A DNA stretch of 64,000 nucleotides from CAZCTC01 sp964501335 (GTDB lineage Bacteria; Chloroflexota; Anaerolineae; B4-G1; SLSP01). The notes under the pieces are model-generated. The model saw only the letters and a program-made list of their open reading frames with translations. It did no database searches and was not told the origin of the DNA. The stretch is from contig CAZCTC010000039.1 of assembly GCA_964501335.1 (NCBI GenBank), positions 9,491 to 73,490 of the forward strand, written 5' to 3'. Below, piece after piece: positions 1-9,375 of the stretch. Within the stretch, counting starts at the first letter, position 1. Each line of letters starts with the position of its first letter. The position numbers and the translations under genes are program-made.

Positions 1-389
1 AATCCTACCGGCTTCTTGTAAAGCGGTGACCGGTACGCCTCATTCTGACACCAGTTCAGGTAGGCCATCTCTTCCAGCTTTTCCAGCAGGATCATCATTT
101 TGGAAGGCAACGGCGCATAATGCGGGCAGACGACAAACAGAGCATCGGCCCCTACCAGCTGCGCATAGACCTGATTGAAAGCCCCATCCCGGGTGCATTT
201 CCCACCGGTCAGACATTCCCCACACATCCGGCAGGATTTCATCTCAAAATCGATCAACGGCAGGATCTCGACCTGAGCCGCCGCATCGCTTTCCAGAACC
301 AGCTCCCGGATCAATTCACAGGCCCGCGTGGAAGCGCTGTGCTCCCGTGCGCCTTCGACATTTGAAGCTGAGATACAGGTGATTTTCAT
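1..389 (-). CDS. NAD(P)H-dependent FMN reductase / flavodoxin-like flavoprotein, partial (C-terminus beyond left edge)
   Basis: The reading frame starts at an ATG at 389, preceded by GAGGG, and runs off the left end without a stop, so only about 129 N-terminal residues are visible. The start (MKITCISASNVEGAREHS) is the first strand and phosphate loop of an NADPH-dependent FMN reductase fold. A CRMCGEC cluster about 55 residues in matches the cysteine motif of iron-sulfur flavoprotein-like reductases in this family. The segment GADALFVVCPHYAPLPSKM fits the second flavin-contacting loop. The gene lies 7 bp after arfB on the same strand and is probably cotranscribed with it. Its substrate is unknown. 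Family assignment is fairly secure; presence of an Fe-S cluster is inferred from the cysteines only. Confidence 0.75.
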   Translation of the reverse strand, partial: MKITCISASNVEGAREHSASTRACELIRELVLESDAAAQVEILPLIDFEMKSCRMCGECLTGGKCTRDGAFNQVYAQLVGADALFVVCPHYAPLPSKMMILLEKLEEMAYLNWCQNEAYRSPLYKKPVG

Positions 390-396
390 AGTCGAA

Positions 397-822
397 CTAA
401 CCCTCTTCGTAATGGCGTTCTCGTCGCGATCGTTTAAGCGTACTCTGACGGCGCTTGCTGTCCAACCGCCGCCGTTGGGAAGCCCGACTGGGCCGGGTCT
501 CCTGGCGCTCCTTGGGAACTTCGGTCGCCCGGCGGATCAACTCCGCCAGGCGTTCCAACGCATCCCGTCGGTTCATCTCTTGCGTCCGAAACCGCCGGGC
601 CTCAATCACCAACACCCCGTTCTCGGTCATCCGCTGCCCTGCCAGCTGCATCAGCCGCTCGCGCACCATCGCCGGCAAAGCCGGAGAATGCACCGCATCA
701 AATCGTAACCGAACGGTGGTCGAAACCTTGTTCACATTCTGCCCACCGGGACCGGTGGAGCGAATAAACTCGAAATGCAATTCTTCTTCAGGTATAGAAA
801 TTGATTGTGTAATATAGAACAT
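397..822 (-). CDS. arfB: ArfB/YaeJ-type peptidyl-tRNA hydrolase (ribosome rescue)
   Basis: This 141-residue protein carries the release-factor GGQ motif in the context STGPGGQNVNK near residue 25 and ends in a very basic tail (SKRRQSTLKRSRRERHYEEG). That is the layout of ArfB (YaeJ), which rescues ribosomes stalled without a stop codon: the tail enters the empty mRNA channel and GGQ hydrolyses the peptidyl-tRNA. The length is normal for the family. The ATG at 822 lies 2 bp beyond the stop of the SPFH gene (825) and has no strong ribosome-binding site, so it is probably translationally coupled. There is no tRNA-recognition domain of RF1/RF2, which argues against a canonical release factor. Confidence 0.9.
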   Translation of the reverse strand: MFYITQSISIPEEELHFEFIRSTGPGGQNVNKVSTTVRLRFDAVHSPALPAMVRERLMQLAGQRMTENGVLVIEARRFRTQEMNRRDALERLAELIRRATEVPKERQETRPSRASQRRRLDSKRRQSTLKRSRRERHYEEG

Positions 823-824
823 GC

Positions 825-1913
825 TTATTGAGGAACATTGACCGTCGGCTGGATGCCCGGCCCCGACATCACAATCGTGGGCATCGTCCCCTCGGGCGTA
901 AAGATAATCTTATCCGTGTTGCGCAGCGCACTGGCATTGGCCTGCGCCAGCTGCAACTGCAAATAACCGGGATAGCGGGCGTACATATCGGCCTGCGCCA
1001 GCTGCGGCGCCAGATCGGCCTTGGCCTTTTCGGCCGCCGCCGCCGCCAACGCCTTATTGATCGCCAGATCCTGCTCGGCCGCCAACAGATCATTGTCCTT
1101 CTGGGCCTGGATCACGGCCTGCTGCGCCGCCAGCTTTTCCCTCTCCAGCTGGGCCAGGATCGTCTGCTGCCGCGTCTCTTCCTGAATCCGGCTCTGGGCT
1201 ACCCGGATCTCGCCTTCCTGCTTGGCCTGCTCGGCTTCGGCCTGCGCCTTCGCCTTCAACGCATCCTGAGCCGCCTTCTCCGTCTCCAACCGGCTCTGCA
1301 CAATCGCATCCAGCGTCTGCTGCACAGCATCGGAAAGGATCACCTGCGGCACGACCACATTGGAAATCGTCAGTCCATAGCCGCCCGCATACTCGCTCAA
1401 CTTGTCGTCAATACAGGTACGCAGGGCATCCCGCGCATCGCCGATAATGTTGTCGTCAAAGGTCCGTTCGCCCACGCAGACCTTCATAGCCTGCAGCGCC
1501 AATCCTTTCACCGTGTCCTGAGTCAATTGATCGTTGGTAAAAATGGACCCGTATTTAGGCCACAAAGTTCGCAAAACCTCCCGTTGGGTCTGATCCGGAC
1601 GGAAAATATCGCCGTTCACCACAATCCCAATCCGCTGCTTATCCTTGGTGATCAGTTCGGCATCTTCCACTGAGAAATGAATCGCATGGCTGGAAACTTT
1701 TTCCAGCCGCACATAGAGCCCGAAATCGCTGTAAACTCCCGGCCCGACGACCTCGGAAATACTGCCGTTGCGGAACTGCACGCCGACTTCTCCCTGATCC
1801 ACCAGAACCATAAAATAACAGAATTGTCGTCCGATAACAATTCCGACAAACAACAAGAAGACCACCACCACCAAAACCACCACAGGCCCGATCTTCGAAG
1901 TAACGTCTCTCAT
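825..1913 (-). CDS. SPFH/Band 7 (prohibitin-like) membrane protein
   Basis: The protein has 362 residues. One N-terminal membrane segment (about residues 10-35, VVVLVVVVFLLFVGIVIG) precedes an SPFH/band 7 domain (about 36-215) recognisable from VLVDQGEVGVQFRNG and the late VVVPQVILSDAVQQTLDAIV. A long Ala/Glu/Gln-rich coiled coil (about 215-310) and a short C-terminal tail follow. Such proteins oligomerise on the membrane and scaffold microdomains or control membrane proteases. There is no NfeD or FtsH partner beside it, so the HflC or stomatin role cannot be chosen. The ATG at 1913 has GAGGAG about 11 bp upstream. It is the first gene of an SPFH-arfB-flavoprotein run. Confidence 0.8.
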   Translation of the reverse strand: MRDVTSKIGPVVVLVVVVFLLFVGIVIGRQFCYFMVLVDQGEVGVQFRNGSISEVVGPGVYSDFGLYVRLEKVSSHAIHFSVEDAELITKDKQRIGIVVNGDIFRPDQTQREVLRTLWPKYGSIFTNDQLTQDTVKGLALQAMKVCVGERTFDDNIIGDARDALRTCIDDKLSEYAGGYGLTISNVVVPQVILSDAVQQTLDAIVQSRLETEKAAQDALKAKAQAEAEQAKQEGEIRVAQSRIQEETRQQTILAQLEREKLAAQQAVIQAQKDNDLLAAEQDLAINKALAAAAAEKAKADLAPQLAQADMYARYPGYLQLQLAQANASALRNTDKIIFTPEGTMPTIVMSGPGIQPTVNVPQ

Positions 1914-2019
1914 GGCTACTTGGCTCCTCTTTGATTTTTATCCTGCAAACAGTTTTCGCTCAATCCCCAAGAAAATTCCGGAAAACCTTTTCCCCCTCCA
2001 CATATCCATACGTTCAATT

Positions 2020-2781
2020 TTAAACCTTCCGTCCCTCACCTCCTTTAACTGAAACCACCCTGCGATCCAAACTGCCGGAAGGTTGTTCCTGCATACCAAA
2101 TTCCAGTTGATACAACCAGATCACCACCGCCACATAAGCCAGCGTCTTAGGGATCATCAAAGCCCCCCACGCCGGATGGAAAAGCCCCCCGATCAAAGTT
2201 CCAAAATAGAACAGAAAGGAAGCCAGGACAGACCAACCAACACCCCGGAGCCGGGAAGCCTCCACGGCCGGGAAACGTCCGGCATGATAAAACAACAACC
2301 CGGCCGCGCCCAGACCCAATATCCCAAAGGGAATATTGCGGTAGAGCATCCATTCCGTCGGCGCATCCCCCATCCATTGATTCTGAGGGAAAGCCAGCAA
2401 CACTACCCGTACCCCAAAAACCACCCCCAATGCCGTCAGGCCGGCATTCCAGGTCAACTTAAACTTACGCTGAGCATAGATCACCAGACAGAAATAGAAA
2501 ATAGAAAGGGTTAATGAACTCAAGGCACGCCCCAATCCGATCCAAAAAGCAAATGGACTGGAGGGCTCCTGAAGCGTCATACTTCCCGAGAGGATACGAG
2601 GGACTAAATGAGCGCTGTCACCGCTGGCCAGCATGCCGATACAAATCAACACCAGCAAGGCGGTGAAGCGCTGAGCCGCCGACAGCCGACCATAACGAGA
2701 ACCGGCCATCGCCAGCAAAACCCACACGAAAATCAAATAAGCCCCACAAAAAGCCAGTTGCAAAATGTTCAGCGCCAACAT
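2020..2781 (-). CDS. Polytopic membrane protein of unknown function
   Basis: A 253-residue hydrophobic protein with about seven predicted membrane helices, the first at residues 5-25 (LQLAFCGAYLIFVWVLLAMAG) and the last near 205-230. No catalytic or binding motif was recognised. The C-terminal 25 residues are hydrophilic (QPSGSLDRRVVSVKGGEGRKV). It starts at an ATG at 2781 behind a G-rich stretch. A strong inverted repeat separates it from the sensor kinase gene upstream on the same strand. A seven-helix sensor input domain (7TMR-like) or a small-molecule transporter are both possible, but nothing in the sequence decides. The open frame is well supported; the function is not. Confidence 0.65.
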   Translation of the reverse strand: MLALNILQLAFCGAYLIFVWVLLAMAGSRYGRLSAAQRFTALLVLICIGMLASGDSAHLVPRILSGSMTLQEPSSPFAFWIGLGRALSSLTLSIFYFCLVIYAQRKFKLTWNAGLTALGVVFGVRVVLLAFPQNQWMGDAPTEWMLYRNIPFGILGLGAAGLLFYHAGRFPAVEASRLRGVGWSVLASFLFYFGTLIGGLFHPAWGALMIPKTLAYVAVVIWLYQLEFGMQEQPSGSLDRRVVSVKGGEGRKV

Positions 2782-2809
2782 CGATGCCCCCCTGCCTGCA
2801 ATGCAAATG

Positions 2810-2850
2810 CTATTTTTCCCTGACGGCCGGCAGCCGCCAGGGAAAAATAG
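2810..2850 (-). terminator. Inverted repeat downstream of the sensor kinase
   Basis: Perfect 13-bp arms (CTATTTTTCCCTG and its complement) flank an inner CGGC/GCCG pair. The hairpin begins 6 bp after the kinase gene's stop codon. The arms are AT-rich outside and GC-rich inside, and there is no clean U-tract on the minus strand after the second arm, so it may act as an mRNA 3'-end or processing hairpin rather than a classical terminator. Confidence 0.5.
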
Positions 2851-2856
2851 CTAAAA

Positions 2857-5800
2857 CTACACCGGCAACCAGACCGTAAAACAGGTTCCCTGACCCATAT
2901 GGCTTTCTGCCCGAATATATCCCCGATGAGCTGTCACTATATTCTGACAGACAAACAGCCCCAGGCCCAACCCTTCATTTTTCGTCGTATAAAACGGCGT
3001 GAAAATATTGGGCAAAACCTCATCGGTAATCCCCGCTCCCGAATCCTGAAACCGCAATTGCACCCCCGGTGGGTCGGTAGTACAGGTAGAATCGATCTGT
3101 AAAGAGCCGCCGTCCGGCATCGCTTCCAGCGCATTCAACACCAGATTGAGAAAAACCTGCACCAATTGATCGGCAGTCACGGCCAGCCGCGGCACATCGG
3201 GATCAGGATGCCAGCGCACCTCCACCTGTTGATTGGCACACTGCTTACGGCTCAACACCAATACCCGTTCTACCAGTTCATTGATATTAAGCCAGACCCG
3301 CTCCTGCGGCAAAGGCTGCCGGTTGAGATCCCGCAATTGCCCCACAATTCGGGCCGCCCGCAACAACTCTTCCCCGGCCACCTTCAAATAACGACTGGTA
3401 TCGCCGCCTTCCTGCAACATCTCTTCGGCCAGCCCCAGACAACCGATAACCGCCTGCAAAGGATTGTTGATCTCATGCGCCAGCGAAGCAGCCAGCTTCC
3501 CCGCCATCGCCAGCTTCTCCGACTGAATAAGCGCCGACTGAATCCGCTTCTGCTCCGTAATATCCTTAAACAACATAACCACATGCCGCGGCTCCTCCCC
3601 ATCCCGAATCAACGAACCGCTCATACTCACCAACACGGCTCCGCCATCTTTTCGACAATAGCACTCTTCGATCGTATAAGGTTCCCGATTCCCCGCCGCC
3701 AGCTCCACAAAAAGCCGGCGGTGACTGTCTACATAATCAGGGTGCACCAGATCGACCATCTGGATCGCCTGTAATTCCTCTGCCGAATATCCCAACAGAG
3801 TTTCAATCGCCGGATTGCTCTCCAACACCCGGCCCGTGCCATCCACCAGGGCCACCCCTAAGGCTGCATGTTCAAAAATAGCCCGGAAACGCGCCTCGCT
3901 GGACTGCAAATCGGCCGTTCGCTGCACGACCAGCTGTTCCAAATCCTGCGCATAATTCGCGACCTGTTCACGCAACTGCGCCTGTTGGATCCCGATCGCC
4001 AGCGGCCCGGCCAGATCTTGCAACAAAACCAGATCGCCGGAATCAGGCGCCCCCGCCAAACGGAACCCCACATTAAGCGCGCCGATCAGTTTACCCTGCA
4101 CCATCAACGGCATATTGACATAAGCCCGAACTCCCACCGACTTCAATTGCTGTAATAAAAAGGAATCCCCCGCCAGCAAGGCCACATCTTCTGTAATCAA
4201 AGGTACTCCCTCATTTAAAGAAGGATAATACCATAAATCATCCAGCAATCCTTCCCAATAATTGGCGATATCCGGAATTTCGGGCGCGGTATGGAACGCA
4301 TGGATTCTCGCCATCCCCATCTCAAAATCGAAAATCACCACCCCCACCCGCAAACAGGAAATCATCTGCGGCAAATAACGCAGCGCCACCTCCGAAATCT
4401 CCGCCACCGATCCGGCTTCCAAAATCGCCTGATCGATCCGATGCAACACTTCCAGCAAATCCGCATAACGCCGTACCGCATTTTCCGTCCGCTTTTGCTC
4501 GGTAACATCCTGCAACACCGCCACCGAGCCATTGCAGCCACTCGCATCACAAATCGACGCCGAACTGACCAGCAAAGCGCGCCATTCCCCCGTGGGCCAG
4601 AAGATCTTCATTTCCACATTGCTGAAAATCTCCCCGGTTTGAACCGAACGCACCCACGGCAAATCCTCCGGATAATAAAGGGTCTCATCGGGATAACAGA
4701 ACATCAACCCCGTCTGGCGCTCTACCCCCGCCCCCCAGGGAATGGGCCGACCGCAAATCCGATCAGCAGCGGGATTGGTCAACACAATCTGGTGCGCCTC
4801 ATCCAGCACAATAATTCCCTCCGGAGCATGGTCGATCACCGCCTTAAATCGCGCCCGTTCCGCGGCCAGTTGCCCCAACATCTGTTCGCGCTCCGTAATA
4901 TCCCGCCAGACTAACACCGCCCCGCCAATCTTATCATCCCGGCAAATCGGCGTCGCCGAAGAGAGAATCACCCGCTCCTGGCCCAATCGATGCGTCACCA
5001 CAAAGCGCTCATTGACTACGGTTTCCCCATTCAAAGCCCGGGTGGAAGGTAACCGCGGCAACGGCACCCCTTCGCCGTCCGCGTAACGCAGATTGCACCG
5101 TTGTTGAATGGTATCTCGCGCCAACCCGATCGGCATAAAACCCAGGAAGCTCTCCGCAGCCGGATTGCAATGCATCGGCCGGCCATCCTCCCCGAAAACG
5201 ATCACCACATCCGCCATCGCCGCAAAAATCGCCGCCATTTCATTGGCGCGCCGTTCCGCATCCTGCCGGGCCTCAATATGTTGGCCTCCCACCGCCGCCA
5301 ATGCAGCCAGCTGGCTCAACAAAGCTTCATCTTCTGCGCTGAAAGGGCCCTGCAACCGATCCAAAACCACAATCAAACCGCTGCTCTGGCCATCGATGCC
5401 CGTCATCCGGGCCCCCAACGCCCCCCGAACCGAATGCCCGCCTTTCCCAAACCGTTCTACCAGTTCTTCCTCAGTTAAAAGCAATGAATAGCGCGTCCCC
5501 TGCTGCAAGGCCTGGTAAACCCCCTCCGATCCATCCCAACAGGCGAGATCATTCAGACAGAACGGTTCTACCTCCGCCGCGGTCCGCACGACAAAATGCT
5601 CCGGCTGATGACCGTAACCGGCCACATAGATTCGGGCCTCGATCAATTCCTGCGCCGTATCGACCACTCGCTCCAACAAACCCTCCAGGGTCGTTTCGGC
5701 CAGCACCGCTTCGGAAGCCCGGATCAACATATTCAAACGCACCAGATAGCGTTCCCGATCTTGCCGCACCCGCTCCCGATCCGTCACATCCGTCAACGAA

Positions 5801-7767
5801 AGCACCAAACCTTCTACCCGCCCATCCCACGATTTAACCGGCGCCAGGGTCCAGTCCCAATATGTAGGCAGATCGGGATAGTGTGGATGAATAAAAGGCT
5901 TGGCCGTAAAGGCCCGCGAAATCCCCGTCTCTCGCACTTCTTCAAAAATCAGTTGATTCTCCGCGCTGGGAAAAAGGTCGAAATGATTTCGTCCGATCAG
6001 CTGCGCTTCACTGTAACCGGAAGCCCGAATATAAGCCAGATTGACACTGACGAAATTAAAATTCCGATCCAGATAAGTCAACTGAGCGTGAGTATTCTCC
6101 ATAATAATCTGAAGCTTCTGACGTTCCCGATCCAGAATGCGCGCCAATCCCTGCGTCTCACGATGTTTTTGCTCCACCTGAGCCAGTAACTGCTCGCGCT
6201 CTCGTTCCACCGCCTTCTGGGCAGTCACATCGCGGCTGGTAACGACGGCCAGGATAATTTTTCCAGCCGCATCGCGCACCGGTGCCCCGCCGTAACTGAC
6301 CGCTTTCCATTCTCCGGTGCGCACCGCCCTGACCCGCAACTCCAACGAATTAAAGGTCTCCCCTTGCAAAGCCCGAAACAACGGCCAGGATTCCATCGGC
6401 AACGGCTCGCCCTCTAACGTTTCCAGGTCGAAAACGGCAGCCAGCGTATGCACCGATATGGGAAATTTAACCGGCCGATCCCGACCGTGCATGACCATAG
6501 CCGCCGGATTGATCTGTAAAATATTCCCCTCACCGTCGGAAATCAAAACCCCCTCGGTCATGTTAGCCATGATCGCTTCATCCTGCGTGGCAACCCGTTC
6601 GGCCTCCCGCCGGGCCACCACCTGCGCCGTGACTTCATGTACCAGCACCAAAACCTGCTCGACCGTGCCGTCTTCGGCAAAAAGCGGCACGTAATCGCTG
6701 TCCCAATAACTGGGGTCCCGATCCGGCCCCAACACGACTTCATATTGTTGAATACTGAACGATTTCCCCGATTGCACTACCCGTTCAAAAACATTTATCC
6801 CCTCTCGAGAAACGGCCCAGGGGAAAACCTCCGCCACCGTTCGGCCTAACAACGGCGGCGTCTCAAATCCAAAAATAGCCTGATAGAAAGGATTTACAAA
6901 CTCAAATCGATAATCGCCCTTACGGAGGACCGCAATCCCGATCGGCGCCAGATTGACTACTTGCTCAAGCAACCGCCGCTGCCAGCGATTTTCCGCAGCC
7001 CAGCGTGCGCTCTCCGTGATATCATGCCAGATCATGACGGCCCCTGAAATTTTTCCCCGCTCCCACAAAGGCGCCGCACTGACATGGGTCTGAAACTCTT
7101 CCCCATCACTGCGCATAAAGATCAACGGCTCATCCCACAACACTTCGCCTTGCAAGGCCCGACTGGAAGGCAAAGCCGATCCCGCCATCTCCACGCCGTC
7201 CAACCGCCGTGCCTCAATCAAAGCCGCCAGCTCATCGCGCGAAGCCGGCAAAGTGCGAATCCCCACCGCCTTAAAAGCTGCGGTATTGGCCCAAATCTGA
7301 GCCCCCTCTTTATCCACAAAAATAACCGGCTCAGCCATCAAATCAAGCAATTGTTGGGTTCGAGCCTGTTCCTGGCGCAACGCTTCCCGGGTCTGTGCCA
7401 GTTCACGCCGCAAAGCAGCCCGCTCCAAACAATCCAGCACAGCCTCTTCCAGATATTCCCAATGAGAACGAGAAAGAACCCTAAATCCCTCCCCCCTTAT
7501 GCTCACGGCCGATTCTTGTGAATTCAGCAAAAGCACCGGCGGAAAGGACCTTCCCGCCTCTGGACCCGGCGGGGCAACATCTTTCTGCCACAAAGCCTCA
7601 TCGCCCAGAATTAAATCATAAGTATCTTCAACGAAAGCAGTGGTGAGCGCGTCAATTCCGGCAACCTCTCGACAATAGGCCGGCTGAAATGCCCTCTGTA
7701 GCCGTTGAACCCATCCGGCCCGCAGTGTAGCATCTTCGCTTACCACCAAAAACTTCATCATTTCCAT
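2857..7767 (-). CDS. Giant multi-PAS/GAF sensor histidine kinase
   Basis: This 1,636-residue soluble kinase has no membrane segment. The N-terminus (about 1-110, KFLVVSEDATLRAGWV) looks like a degenerate receiver domain. By eye seven PAS domains follow (about 140-260, 270-385, 395-510, 545-660, 845-965, 970-1095, 1275-1395), each closed by a DIT/DVT-type linker, with two GAF domains at about 675-835 and 1110-1260. The HisKA phospho-acceptor box reads LAASLAHEINNPLQAV (about 1410-1425). The HATPase has the N box (LVLNALEAMPDGG), G1 (DSGAGI), F box and G2 (GLGLGL). No response regulator lies nearby, so it is an orphan. The first ATG abuts the GGGGGA ribosome-binding site; the in-frame ATGs at 7761 or 7758 have better spacing. 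Signal unknown. Confidence 0.92.
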   Translation of the reverse strand: MEMMKFLVVSEDATLRAGWVQRLQRAFQPAYCREVAGIDALTTAFVEDTYDLILGDEALWQKDVAPPGPEAGRSFPPVLLLNSQESAVSIRGEGFRVLSRSHWEYLEEAVLDCLERAALRRELAQTREALRQEQARTQQLLDLMAEPVIFVDKEGAQIWANTAAFKAVGIRTLPASRDELAALIEARRLDGVEMAGSALPSSRALQGEVLWDEPLIFMRSDGEEFQTHVSAAPLWERGKISGAVMIWHDITESARWAAENRWQRRLLEQVVNLAPIGIAVLRKGDYRFEFVNPFYQAIFGFETPPLLGRTVAEVFPWAVSREGINVFERVVQSGKSFSIQQYEVVLGPDRDPSYWDSDYVPLFAEDGTVEQVLVLVHEVTAQVVARREAERVATQDEAIMANMTEGVLISDGEGNILQINPAAMVMHGRDRPVKFPISVHTLAAVFDLETLEGEPLPMESWPLFRALQGETFNSLELRVRAVRTGEWKAVSYGGAPVRDAAGKIILAVVTSRDVTAQKAVEREREQLLAQVEQKHRETQGLARILDRERQKLQIIMENTHAQLTYLDRNFNFVSVNLAYIRASGYSEAQLIGRNHFDLFPSAENQLIFEEVRETGISRAFTAKPFIHPHYPDLPTYWDWTLAPVKSWDGRVEGLVLSLTDVTDRERVRQDRERYLVRLNMLIRASEAVLAETTLEGLLERVVDTAQELIEARIYVAGYGHQPEHFVVRTAAEVEPFCLNDLACWDGSEGVYQALQQGTRYSLLLTEEELVERFGKGGHSVRGALGARMTGIDGQSSGLIVVLDRLQGPFSAEDEALLSQLAALAAVGGQHIEARQDAERRANEMAAIFAAMADVVIVFGEDGRPMHCNPAAESFLGFMPIGLARDTIQQRCNLRYADGEGVPLPRLPSTRALNGETVVNERFVVTHRLGQERVILSSATPICRDDKIGGAVLVWRDITEREQMLGQLAAERARFKAVIDHAPEGIIVLDEAHQIVLTNPAADRICGRPIPWGAGVERQTGLMFCYPDETLYYPEDLPWVRSVQTGEIFSNVEMKIFWPTGEWRALLVSSASICDASGCNGSVAVLQDVTEQKRTENAVRRYADLLEVLHRIDQAILEAGSVAEISEVALRYLPQMISCLRVGVVIFDFEMGMARIHAFHTAPEIPDIANYWEGLLDDLWYYPSLNEGVPLITEDVALLAGDSFLLQQLKSVGVRAYVNMPLMVQGKLIGALNVGFRLAGAPDSGDLVLLQDLAGPLAIGIQQAQLREQVANYAQDLEQLVVQRTADLQSSEARFRAIFEHAALGVALVDGTGRVLESNPAIETLLGYSAEELQAIQMVDLVHPDYVDSHRRLFVELAAGNREPYTIEECYCRKDGGAVLVSMSGSLIRDGEEPRHVVMLFKDITEQKRIQSALIQSEKLAMAGKLAASLAHEINNPLQAVIGCLGLAEEMLQEGGDTSRYLKVAGEELLRAARIVGQLRDLNRQPLPQERVWLNINELVERVLVLSRKQCANQQVEVRWHPDPDVPRLAVTADQLVQVFLNLVLNALEAMPDGGSLQIDSTCTTDPPGVQLRFQDSGAGITDEVLPNIFTPFYTTKNEGLGLGLFVCQNIVTAHRGYIRAESHMGQGTCFTVWLPV

Positions 7768-7891
7768 TCCCCCTGGGAATTTTTGGAATCACAATCAACC
7801 GCTAACGGGATCGCATTTCTAAAGATGATAATTTGTTTTATTTCAGTGGTGAAAGTAGCTTAGCATATTCTGCGAGGAATGGCAAACGCGC

Positions 7892-8650
7892 TCATCCTAT
7901 CGGCATTCCATCCGAACCTGGCGGTTGATAACCGCCTACCCCAAACTCCAACCCCAAATCTATTGCCAGCTGCGGCAAACGGGCCTCTAAAAAACGTCCG
8001 GGACAAACCGTCGCCGTCGGCTGGAAATCTTTATGGCCGGCCAGATGGGTCAAAGTATAGACCTCTGTCAGCGAAGCAGCCACCGCCCGCAACGTTTCCC
8101 ACTGCACAGCAGGCGGCTCCGCCACCTCAAAATTGCCCAGCAACACCACCCCAATCGTGCCGGTATTGGAGCCCCCCGTATGCGCCCCCCGCACCTGCAG
8201 ACTCCGGCCTTCATACAACAAACCGTCCGCATCGATCAAAAAATGATAGGCAATATCGGCATATCCCCGCATTCCCATATGCAATTGTTGAATTTCTCGG
8301 GGACCCTCGGTCAACGGCAAGGCGGAGTGATGGACAATCAACGTATTCAAGATCTCCGATAAAGGCCGGGGATAGACCAACCAGCCTTCCCGGTTAGTAA
8401 CCGCATCAAAAAGGCCCTGCTCTTCCCGGGCCTCCATATTGGGCTCCACAGCTCCCCATTCAGCCCGGGTAATCAAACGCAATTCCGGTGGAGGAAAAAC
8501 TGGAGAATAAAGAGGAGCGACCGGTTGTCGTCCCCACAGTCCCAAAGCCATCCCCGCACCAGCCACCAGCGTCCAGCCCAGAAACTGTCGGCGGCTGATT
8601 TGAACAGCTTTTCGGGATTTAGAACCTGTCGACTTCTTTTTACCGCCCAT
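7892..8650 (-). CDS. Tat-exported N-acetylmuramoyl-L-alanine amidase (amidase_2/PGRP type)
   Basis: A 252-residue zinc amidase that would cleave the lactyl-amide bond between MurNAc and the stem peptide. The N-terminus has a twin-arginine signal (ISRRQFLGWTLVAGAGMALG) after a Lys-rich stretch, so export through Tat is predicted. The amidase_2 fold is shown by LIVHHSALPL (first zinc His), YHFLIDADGLLYEGR, the HTGGSNTGTIGVVLLGNF core, and LAGHKD followed by the late TVCPG. These are the family zinc-binding and catalytic positions. The gene stands alone on the minus strand. It probably acts in wall turnover or recycling outside the membrane. The ribosome-binding site (GAGAGGAAG) is rather far from the ATG at 8650. 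Confidence 0.85.
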   Translation of the reverse strand: MGGKKKSTGSKSRKAVQISRRQFLGWTLVAGAGMALGLWGRQPVAPLYSPVFPPPELRLITRAEWGAVEPNMEAREEQGLFDAVTNREGWLVYPRPLSEILNTLIVHHSALPLTEGPREIQQLHMGMRGYADIAYHFLIDADGLLYEGRSLQVRGAHTGGSNTGTIGVVLLGNFEVAEPPAVQWETLRAVAASLTEVYTLTHLAGHKDFQPTATVCPGRFLEARLPQLAIDLGLEFGVGGYQPPGSDGMPIG

Positions 8651-8772
8651 CGCACTAAAAAACTTCCTCTCCCGCCATCCAGTGCTTTAACTGAAAAACA
8701 TCAATTGCGAAGCGCAAAAAACTGTTTTTAATCCACCTCAGCAACAGCCGCCCGGACGAAAACACTCTGAAC

Positions 8773-8817
8773 CATACCGGGGGACTGGCCTTAACGCTCC
8801 TCCAGTCCCCCGGTATG
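8773..8817. terminator. Perfect 16-bp hairpin between the amidase and YkgJ-type genes
   Basis: Arms CATACCGGGGGACTGG and its exact complement are separated by a 13-base loop. It lies just past the 3' end of the minus-strand YkgJ-type gene (8832). No U-tract follows on either strand, so it is a GC-rich 3'-end hairpin and only possibly a terminator. Confidence 0.5.
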
Positions 8818-8831
8818 ATGTCGGCTTCTCA

Positions 8832-9356
8832 TTACAACAGATCCGAAATATCCATCACCAAGTTCAAATGGCTCTCGTCTTCATCAAGAACCATCCCGGG
8901 ATAACGCCGCAGCCAGGCCAACATCGCTTCGCTGCTCAACCGATCCACCATTCTACGATAATACCCCTGCAAAACCTCTTCCGGGGATTCCCGCAAAACT
9001 GGACACCAGTTCGACTTAAAGCAGGCAATGTTAACCGCCCCGTGGCGATCCCGGGCATAGAGAAAAGGCCAGATTCGACAATCCATCGGCCGTATGTCAT
9101 AAATCTCACAGCCTCCCGTCTCTGCATTCCAGAAAGGACACTGCCCCCCAATCTTCGGATCTGGTGAAAGCACCACCTCCGGAAAAAAAAGATTCTGGGC
9201 CCCTTTGTAAGGATGAAAAACGGGCAAAGCTGCCTCATTCAACTGCCGCACTCGTGCTACATCGTCCTCAGTGAAAAGAATAATAAGTTCTTCCGGATTT
9301 ACCCAATGGCAACACTCGCGGCAACGCTGACAGCGTTCCCAATTCAACAAATTCAT
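8832..9356 (-). CDS. YkgJ-family cysteine cluster protein
   Basis: The protein has 174 residues. It opens with CQRCRECCHW (about residues 9-18), the CxxCxxCC signature of the YkgJ / UPF0153 family, predicted to bind zinc or iron. Further conserved cysteines follow in GGQCPFWNAETGGCEIYD and RPMDCRIWPF, typical for the family. Its biochemical function is not established. Here the C-terminal part ends with an acidic ESHLNLVMDISDLL tail. It lies 19 bp downstream of the C39-like peptidase gene on the same strand and may be in one transcript with it. The start at 9356 has only a weak AGAAG upstream. Confidence 0.8.
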   Translation of the reverse strand: MNLLNWERCQRCRECCHWVNPEELIILFTEDDVARVRQLNEAALPVFHPYKGAQNLFFPEVVLSPDPKIGGQCPFWNAETGGCEIYDIRPMDCRIWPFLYARDRHGAVNIACFKSNWCPVLRESPEEVLQGYYRRMVDRLSSEAMLAWLRRYPGMVLDEDESHLNLVMDISDLL

Positions 9357-9375
9357 ACCAGACTTCTATACATCA

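Noticed and set aside
828..1673. A 281-codon plus-strand frame over the SPFH gene
   Set aside because: Its repetitive Arg/Leu/Gln composition mirrors the coiled-coil coding region on the other strand.
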